This document shows positions 58,289-64,000 of a DNA stretch of 64,000 bases, piece after piece. This DNA comes from Lactococcus garvieae. Lineage in GTDB: Bacteria; Bacillota; Bacilli; Lactobacillales; Streptococcaceae. Made by a program: the position numbers and the translations under genes. The first letter of the stretch is position 1, and each line of letters starts with the position of its first letter. The stretch covers positions 22,374 through 86,373 of the forward strand of contig NZ_WIVG01000004.1 of NCBI RefSeq assembly GCF_016758115.1, given 5' to 3'. The notes under the pieces were generated by a model. It saw only the letters and a program-made list of their open reading frames with translations, was not told where the DNA came from and made no database searches.

Positions 58289-60274
58289 ATGCCAGTATTA
58301 GAATTAAAAAATATTAGAAAATCGTATTTTCTAGGCAAAGAAGAGTTTCCAGTTCTTAAAGGAATTAATCTTGAGTTTGAACGTGGAGACTTTGTGAGTC
58401 TACTCGGAGAGTCTGGAGGTGGGAAGTCAACGCTGATGAATATCATCGGTGGACTTGACCGAGAATATGACGGTGATGTTGTCATTGATGGTGTGGCACA
58501 AAAGACGAAAAAAGAAAAAGACATGGATGCCTACCGTCGTGATACTATCGGCTTTATTTTCCAATCTTTTAACTTGATTAATTATTTGAGCGTTCTTGAT
58601 AATATTTTGATTAGCTTAAAAATGACAAGTTTGTCTGAAAAAGAACGTATGGAACGTGCGCTTGAGCTGACAAAACAAGTTGGACTTTATGAACACCGTA
58701 AGAAAAAGCCAGCTCAACTTTCGGGTGGGCAAAAGCAGCGTGTAGCCATTGCTCGTGCTTTAGCTAGTGATCCGGAAATCATTCTTGCAGATGAACCTAC
58801 AGGAGCTCTTGACTCGCAGAATACCAAAGAAGTTTTGGCACTTCTCCGTCAAATTGCACAATCTGGTAAAACAGTCATTGTCGTGACTCACTCGCAAGAA
58901 GTTGCGGATTATGGTACACGTACTATTCGTCTAGCAGACGGTCAGATTACTGGGGATGAGCGTGCTAAACCAGCTTATCCTGTACCTCATGAGATAAAGC
59001 CTTTCCAGACCAAAGCCCTCTCGTATGGAGATGTGGTTAAGACTGCTTTCAAACATTTTACAAATACTTGGAAAATAAATCTTCTCATTGCGCTGGGAAC
59101 AGCTATAGGCCTCTTTTCCGTTATTTTCTTTCTTGGCCTAGGTACCGGGGCAACAAAGTATATGAATGATCAGGTGACAAGTCTGGCCAATCCTAATATT
59201 ATCTCTGTCGTTAAACGCGATCCGATAAACAATCAAGGTGAGGACACTAACGAAGCTTTTTCGATGGCGCAGCAAGCAATGCTCAGTATCTCAGAAGATA
59301 ATATCAGCAAATTAAAAGCCTTGGATAATGTCAAAGAAGTAAATGAAGGAATCACAAAAGTAGGCGTTGTTAGTTTAGATTACGGTGGTCAGACGGCAAG
59401 AAGCCAAACCATCATGTCATGGACGCCGATGATTCAGTCTTCAAGTTTACAGGCTGGTTCAAAACCTAAAGGAAATCAGATTGTTATTTCTGAATTAGAC
59501 ATGAAGAAATTTGATCCAAAAGCCTATGAGGTCAAGGACTGGAATGCAGTGATTGGAAAAAACGTGAAAGTCAGCTTCCAAACTTTAGATGAAAACAATA
59601 GCCCAGTGACCATTACACAAGAAATGGAAATTTCGGGTATTTTGCAAGAAATTCCAGTTTCTGGGGTGATAACTTCTGTGGAAGCTTTAGAAACAATGCT
59701 CAAAGCAAACAACGTAGAAGCAATGCCAAATACAGTCTATGTCACTGTTACCGAAACCAATCATGTTAAAGAAGTGAGCAACAAAATCAATGCTATCAAA
59801 GATAATGATAAACTGGTGTTCGCTTCAGCTAATATCGGCAGTATGCTTGATACAATTACAAATATCACAGGTATCGTTTCGACCGTTTTAGCAGCAATTG
59901 CTGGTATCAGCTTGATTGTGTCAATCTTTATGATTGTGGTGACGACTTACATGTCTGTTGCTGAACGTACAAAAGAAATCGGTGTGCTTCGCGCATTAGG
60001 TGGTCGTCGTAAGGATGTGTCACGGATGTTTACTGCAGAAAGTGTTATCCTTGGATTGGCATCAGCGGGAATTGCTATTGCTTTTGCCTATGCTGGTCAA
60101 GGAATTATCAATAAAGCACTCCACAGTTTAGTTGGTGGAAATATTGTTCAAATCACTTTAGGGCATATTGTCTTTGCAGTCATCATTGCGGTAATCATTG
60201 CTTTACTTTCAAGCTTTGCTCCTGCTGCGCGTGCTGCACGTTTAAATACAATCGAGGCTTTGGCTGCAGATTAA
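58289..60274 (+). CDS. MacB-like ABC transporter, fused ATPase–permease
   Basis: 661 aa. The N-terminal ATPase ([36 protein letters not shown]) is joined to an FtsX-type permease with one membrane helix near 265, a large extracytoplasmic domain (about 290–530), and three C-terminal helices ([31 protein letters not shown]). This single-chain layout is used by MacB-type exporters or mechanotransmitters for peptides and drugs. Substrate unknown; probably under the adjacent MarR. Confidence 0.9.
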   Translation: MPVLELKNIRKSYFLGKEEFPVLKGINLEFERGDFVSLLGESGGGKSTLMNIIGGLDREYDGDVVIDGVAQKTKKEKDMDAYRRDTIGFIFQSFNLINYLSVLDNILISLKMTSLSEKERMERALELTKQVGLYEHRKKKPAQLSGGQKQRVAIARALASDPEIILADEPTGALDSQNTKEVLALLRQIAQSGKTVIVVTHSQEVADYGTRTIRLADGQITGDERAKPAYPVPHEIKPFQTKALSYGDVVKTAFKHFTNTWKINLLIALGTAIGLFSVIFFLGLGTGATKYMNDQVTSLANPNIISVVKRDPINNQGEDTNEAFSMAQQAMLSISEDNISKLKALDNVKEVNEGITKVGVVSLDYGGQTARSQTIMSWTPMIQSSSLQAGSKPKGNQIVISELDMKKFDPKAYEVKDWNAVIGKNVKVSFQTLDENNSPVTITQEMEISGILQEIPVSGVITSVEALETMLKANNVEAMPNTVYVTVTETNHVKEVSNKINAIKDNDKLVFASANIGSMLDTITNITGIVSTVLAAIAGISLIVSIFMIVVTTYMSVAERTKEIGVLRALGGRRKDVSRMFTAESVILGLASAGIAIAFAYAGQGIINKALHSLVGGNIVQITLGHIVFAVIIAVIIALLSSFAPAARAARLNTIEALAAD

Positions 60275-60782
60275 AAAAATTAGAATAAGTTCTGTTTGAA
60301 TCAGAGCTTATTTTTTATGGACTTTTTCTTACATTGCATCTGTTGGGAAGACAAAATAAATGTAAAAATCATCTTCCACCTAGAGGATGTCTGTTATACC
60401 TTTGACAATGACGGGGGAGATTGATAAAATAAAATTAAGAAAAAATCAGCATTCTTATTTTTTCTTGCAGAGAATGAAAAGGCCAGCACTTTGTGTCATG
60501 CTTGAAGAATTTAAACAATAAGTACTTCAACTTGTAAATTCAATGGCAACTACACTCGCAGAGGGTGAAGAAGTCAAGAGTTCCAAACTTACTTAGAACA
60601 GCAGAAGCCACTCTATCAAAATATTCAAACGTTCGAAGAAGTGCTAGAAAGTATTAATCAGTAACTGAAGAAAAAATATGCGGACATGGCCGCAGAAGGT
60701 GGGCATAAGAGTTCACGGTTTGGGAGTCTCATCGAAATAACCTGTAGTCCAAGCGGCTACTTTTTTTACAAAGGAACAAAAG
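60275..60782. other. Intergenic region with decayed coding fragments
   Basis: After the transporter, about 500 bp hold pieces of reading frame in different frames (for example SMATTLAEGEEVKSSKLT, YLEQQKPLYQNIQTFEEVLE and KKKYADMAAEGGHKSSRFGS), each ended by a stop. They look like remains of one helical gene. No intact gene is supported. Confidence 0.4.
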
Positions 60783-61160
60783 ATGTCGAAACAGAAAAAG
60801 AGAATGGCAGTAGGAATAATCGTTGCATTGTTTGTTATTTTAGCATTAGCTATTGGAGAAACACTGTATATGAAAAGTAAAGAACATGACCGTATAGAAT
60901 TAGAGAAACAGACAGCAATTGAGATAAAAGATAAGGTGAAAGACATTAAAAAAATTACGTTTACAGCTCTTTATGAGTCATCCCCTGGGATTAAAAATGT
61001 TGACTTTGATATAGAAGAAACCGATGGAACTGTTATCAGAGGGAATTCGGTAATAATAGGAAGTTTTGGCTTCCACAGTGGCAAAGGCTTGAAAATGGGA
61101 AGTACAGATGAAAAAGTAAAAGTAATCTATACATCAGGAGAGGAAGCTGTTCTTGAATGA
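60783..61160 (+). CDS. Small membrane-anchored protein, unknown
   Basis: 125 aa with AAAGGAAC before the ATG. A basic N-terminus and a hydrophobic segment (VGIIVALFVILALAIGETL) anchor it; the remaining 95 residues are outside, with a helix followed by beta strands. Resembles short secreted DUF-type proteins of lactic-acid bacteria, family not named with confidence. Confidence 0.7.
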   Translation: MSKQKKRMAVGIIVALFVILALAIGETLYMKSKEHDRIELEKQTAIEIKDKVKDIKKITFTALYESSPGIKNVDFDIEETDGTVIRGNSVIIGSFGFHSGKGLKMGSTDEKVKVIYTSGEEAVLE

Positions 61161-61270
61161 AGGCTTCTACTTAGCAACTGTGGAGGATAAGGGGCAGAAG
61201 TTATTGAAGAGCAGAAGCAGGCGGTAGAACGCCTTTAAAAATGAGACTAAGGACAAAAATATTAAGATAA

Positions 61271-61311
61271 AATAGGAGCTTGACTGATTTTAGCCAAAAG
61301 CTCTATTTTTT
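61271..61311 (+). terminator. Terminator after the small membrane protein
   Basis: AATAGGAGCTT pairs with AAGCTCTATT (one bulge) and a T-run follows. Confidence 0.65.
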
Positions 61312-61446
61312 CATAAGGCCAAAAATATAGTGTTATCTAAAAAAGATGATTACGTCATAGCTTATGTTGTATTAAACTAGGAATTTCCAACTGCTTGATT
61401 AAGCTATAGTGAACCTTGCCTCTCAGAATGTGCTATAATGAATACT

Positions 61447-62118
61447 ATGAACATCGAAATGAGAGAAAGATTAAGAGTTGCTTCCATTTTAGCGATGAAT
61501 GCGGGATTTATGGATGCTTTTTCCTTTTTCCACTTTAGCGGGCGTTTTATAGGGATGCAGACGGGGAACATGATTCAGGCGGCTGTTTATTTGGCAAAAG
61601 GTAACTTTATACGTGTGCTTGACTTTATGATTCCTGTGCTCTTTTTTTCTTGTGGTGTCATTTTTAAAAATATTTATTCTTATTATCTGAGAAAAAAGTA
61701 TAAGCCAGATACACTCTATCTTCTTTTGCTGCAGTGGTCTGGGGTAACCCTTTTCACATTGCTTTATGTGACCTTTTTAAAGTTACCGGTGTCTATTTTT
61801 GTTGGTTTTTTGTCGTTTTTTATGGCTATTCAGCATGACACATTTAGTAAAACAAGGGGACTGCCCTATGGAAGTATTATGATGACTGGGAATTTAAAAG
61901 CTACCATGGTTAACTTAACACAGTATAGTTTGACACATGAACAGCATTATTTACAAAATTTTCGGGTATTTGCAAGTCTGGTGGCCTCTTTCTTCTTGGG
62001 TACGATATTAGGGACCTATAGTGCAGATATCTTTGGAAACTGGACGTTACTTGTATCAAGTACATTTTTAATCATTGTTTACCTTATGTTGAGGTTTGAA
62101 AGAGAGGAGAAAATATGA
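61447..62118 (+). CDS. YoaK/DUF1275 family membrane protein
   Basis: 223 aa. ILAMNAGFMDAFSFFHFSGRFIGMQTGNMIQ is the DUF1275 signature and six membrane segments follow. Possibly a transporter; substrate unknown. TGC-TATAAT at 61431–61439 would start the RNA at the ATG (61447), so the mRNA may be leaderless. The in-frame ATG at 61438 overlaps the −10 and was rejected. Confidence 0.82.
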   Translation: MNIEMRERLRVASILAMNAGFMDAFSFFHFSGRFIGMQTGNMIQAAVYLAKGNFIRVLDFMIPVLFFSCGVIFKNIYSYYLRKKYKPDTLYLLLLQWSGVTLFTLLYVTFLKLPVSIFVGFLSFFMAIQHDTFSKTRGLPYGSIMMTGNLKATMVNLTQYSLTHEQHYLQNFRVFASLVASFFLGTILGTYSADIFGNWTLLVSSTFLIIVYLMLRFEREEKI

Positions 62119-62852
62119 AACTGACAGCACTTGGTGTATGGGGCGGCTATCCCACACGTAATGCCGGCACAACTTCTTATTTGTTGCAAAGTGAGGAGGG
62201 ATTTAATCTTTTATTAGATGCAGGTTCACGTGCCGTGACGGAACTTGAACATGAACTTTCGCCCAATGATTTGGATGCAATCATCTTGAGCCACTATCAT
62301 GAAGACCACATTGCAGACCTAGGCGTCTTGCGTCAGTACCGTCAGCTGCAAACGGTGAAACCTGAAATTTTGCCTATTTATGGGCATCAAGAGAATGAAC
62401 ACGAATTTGCAAAATTATCTTTGGAAAATGTCAGCCAAGGTATTGCTTATGACATCAAAAACGGTAGCACTGTCGGTCCTTTTGATATTCAGTTCTTAAA
62501 AACAGTGCATCCTGTTACTTGTTATGCCATGCGTATCGTTGAGAGAGAAACAGGACAAGTTTTGGTTTACACAGGCGATACAGGTTATTTTTCAGAACTT
62601 GTCGATTTTTCAAAAGATGCGAATATTTTGCTTGCTGATGTTTATTTTTTCAAGGATAAGGCCAAGATGCCTAATCACTTGTCCAGTGTAGAGGCAGGGA
62701 AAATTGCTGCACAAGCCAATGTGAAAAAATTAATTCTCACACATTTGCCGCAAGTTGGTGATTTACAAGTTTTACGAGATGAGGCACAGGAAGCAGCAGG
62801 AAATCTTCCAGTAGACTTAGCTCAACCGCATATGAAATGGGCAGTAGAATGA
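62115..62852 (+). CDS. Metallo-beta-lactamase-fold hydrolase
   Basis: 245 aa. Zinc ligands HYHEDH at 60–65, further His in KTVHPVTCY and Asp in VYTGDTGYF. No signal peptide. RNase Z-like subgroup of cytoplasmic hydrolases; substrate unknown. Overlaps both the upstream gene (ATGA) and tadA (ATGA), so they form an operon. Confidence 0.87.
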   Translation: MKLTALGVWGGYPTRNAGTTSYLLQSEEGFNLLLDAGSRAVTELEHELSPNDLDAIILSHYHEDHIADLGVLRQYRQLQTVKPEILPIYGHQENEHEFAKLSLENVSQGIAYDIKNGSTVGPFDIQFLKTVHPVTCYAMRIVERETGQVLVYTGDTGYFSELVDFSKDANILLADVYFFKDKAKMPNHLSSVEAGKIAAQANVKKLILTHLPQVGDLQVLRDEAQEAAGNLPVDLAQPHMKWAVE

Positions 62853-63316
62853 CATTTACTCAGGAAGAAAAAGAATACTTTATGGGACAAGCGCTGCTTG
62901 AAGCCGAGAAGGCAGCAGCAAATGAAGAAGTACCCATTGGTGCAGTTATTGTGCGCGAAGGAGAAATAATCGCCCGAGCTTTTAATCGGCGTGAACTTGA
63001 TGGACGAGCACCCCATCATGCGGAAATCTGTGCGATTGAAGCTGCCAACGAAGTTGTGGGAAACTGGCGCTTGTTAGACTGTGCCTTATTTGTCACTATT
63101 GAACCATGTGTTATGTGTGCCGGAGCAATCGGTTTAGCGCGTATACCAGAAGTTTACTTTGGCGCGACGAATCCAAAATTTGGGGCCGCAGTGAGTTTGT
63201 ATCAGATTTTGGAAGATACACGTCTCAACCATAGAGTGGCCGTCCAAGGCGGTGTTTTAGAAACAGAATGCGCAGATATCATGCAAACTTTCTTCCAAAA
63301 GAGAAGAAAAAAGTAG
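62849..63316 (+). CDS. tadA: tRNA-specific adenosine deaminase
   Basis: 155 aa. HAE (57–59) with catalytic Glu59 and PCVMC (86–90) form the zinc site of the cytidine deaminase fold, and NEEVPIGAVIV is typical of TadA. It converts A34 to inosine in tRNA-Arg(ACG). Start chosen at the ATGA overlap. Confidence 0.93.
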   Translation: MTFTQEEKEYFMGQALLEAEKAAANEEVPIGAVIVREGEIIARAFNRRELDGRAPHHAEICAIEAANEVVGNWRLLDCALFVTIEPCVMCAGAIGLARIPEVYFGATNPKFGAAVSLYQILEDTRLNHRVAVQGGVLETECADIMQTFFQKRRKK

Positions 63317-63358
63317 CTTTTGAGAAAATATAAAATATTAGAAATTAAGGATGAAATT

Positions 63359-63808
63359 ATGGAAATAGAAAAAATAACAAAACAAGATTACAAAGAAAAA
63401 ACGGCTCCCTATCGCGCATGGCTCAACAGTATCAGTATTCCAGTTGCCCTGATTGTATTATTTATCGCAGTTTTTTTGGGCTTTACGGTTAATGCAGCTG
63501 GAATGATTATCTTCGTCTTTGCTATTATTACGCACGTCAATTACAAAAAAATTCAAGCGCCTAAAATTTGTCATGTTGCACCTATTCTTTACTATGTTTA
63601 TAACGTCTTGTCTGTTTTTTACGTTATGAGTCTCATTGCTCATCCTGAAGTAAACTTAACTGCAGCGATTCTCTCTTTGATAAACTTTGCACTATTGATT
63701 TTAGTTATTGCTTTTTATTTTGTTGCTGCTCAGGCTATTAAAAAACAATTTCCAAGAATGAAAGAGGATTATAACGAGGCAGTGCAGGCTTATAAAGGGA
63801 AGAAGTGA
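63359..63808 (+). CDS. Multi-pass membrane protein, unknown
   Basis: 149 aa from the ATG after AAGGATG. Four hydrophobic segments (about 20–45, 47–65, 75–100, 105–130) and a basic C-terminus. No family recognised. Confidence 0.7.
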   Translation: MEIEKITKQDYKEKTAPYRAWLNSISIPVALIVLFIAVFLGFTVNAAGMIIFVFAIITHVNYKKIQAPKICHVAPILYYVYNVLSVFYVMSLIAHPEVNLTAAILSLINFALLILVIAFYFVAAQAIKKQFPRMKEDYNEAVQAYKGKK

Positions 63809-63845
63809 AAGAGAGCCTTATAGGCGAAGATAAAAATAGCACGAC

Positions 63846-63875
63846 TTGTCAAAAGAAGCAGAAATATGTTATAAT
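63846..63875 (+). promoter_or_regulatory. Promoter of ffs
   Basis: TTGTCA (63846–63851), 18-bp spacer, TG-T-TATAAT (63867–63875). Confidence 0.75.
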
Positions 63876-63881
63876 AACTTT

Positions 63882-63962
63882 CGGAGCAATAAGTTTCTTA
63901 CGAAGCGTGTCAGGACCTGACGGTAGCAGCACTAAGTATGGAGCTTATGTGCTCTTTTTTTT
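63882..63962 (+). ncRNA. ffs: Signal recognition particle RNA, small type
   Basis: GTGTCAGG, GGTAGCAGCAC and the surrounding helix match the conserved Ffh-binding domain of bacterial 4.5S/SRP RNA. The flanks GAGCAATAAG and CTTATGTGCTC close the rod, and eight Ts terminate it. It targets membrane proteins together with Ffh and FtsY. Confidence 0.9.
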
Positions 63963-64000
63963 GCCTTGAATAGTCAAGTTAAGTGCAACACCTCTTCAAA

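Noticed and set aside
60686..60880. 64-codon frame overlapping the start of the 60783 gene
   Set aside because: No start signal; part of the decayed fragments and overlapping a better-supported frame.

Overview
The window looks like a Lactococcus chromosome (low GC; pepP–efp–Asp23/Gls24–nusB order; a glgC–glgD–glgA–glgP–pullulanase cluster; cydA–cydB–cydD–cydC; small SRP RNA) carrying one apparently complete 39.7-kb siphovirus prophage. Genus is inferred from gene content and protein character, not from a search.

Left host part (1–3129): the end of a Xaa-Pro aminopeptidase gene, efp, an Asp23/Gls24-family gene and a nusB enlarged by an internal insertion of about 180 residues, a terminator, then the first 340 nt of glgC. 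Right host part (42835–64000): the remaining 803 nt of glgC, glgD, glgA, glgP, a GH13 pullulanase-type enzyme, a glycosyltransferase remnant, cydABDC, a MarR regulator with a MacB-like ABC transporter, small membrane proteins, a metallo-beta-lactamase-fold protein, tadA and the SRP RNA (ffs).

Prophage (3116–42834, bounded by a 14-bp direct repeat inside glgC). The lysogeny arm reads leftward: integrase, two small envelope-type genes, an ImmA-like peptidase, a CI-like repressor and an unknown gene. The early and replication genes read rightward: Cro-like and other small genes, SbcC-like ATPase, HNH homing nuclease, Sak4-like ATPase, DUF669 protein, helicase, primase-helicase, then a repeat-rich non-coding block that looks like the phage origin, and a DUF1064 nuclease. 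A RelE/RHH toxin–antitoxin pair is inserted in the opposite direction. The late genes are cos-type packaging (HNH, TerS, TerL), portal, ClpP-like protease, HK97-type capsid, connectors, tail tube, frameshifted tail chaperone, tape measure, Dit, Tal, holin and endolysin, followed unusually by a BppU/receptor-binding-type gene. The right end is an accessory zone with an unknown gene, a Panacea/toxSAS locus, a broken YjbR gene and an 88-aa gene.

The most interesting items are not obvious from ORFs: (1) a complete par/Fst-like type I toxin–antitoxin module (29-aa toxin, convergent antitoxin RNA, direct repeats, shared terminator) at 5415–5719; (2) a RelA/SpoT-fold toxSAS-type gene flanked by an intact and a broken Panacea gene at 39861–41845; (3) a tRNA acceptor/T-arm mimic in the leader of the Cro-like gene (7880–7947); (4) two candidate small RNAs near the prophage ends; (5) a motif beginning ACGCGACTTTTT found three times, each just ahead of a late-gene block; (6) a BppU-like gene placed after the endolysin. 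The integration splits glgC and separates the glg promoter from glgD–glgA–glgP, so this lysogen should be impaired in glycogen synthesis.
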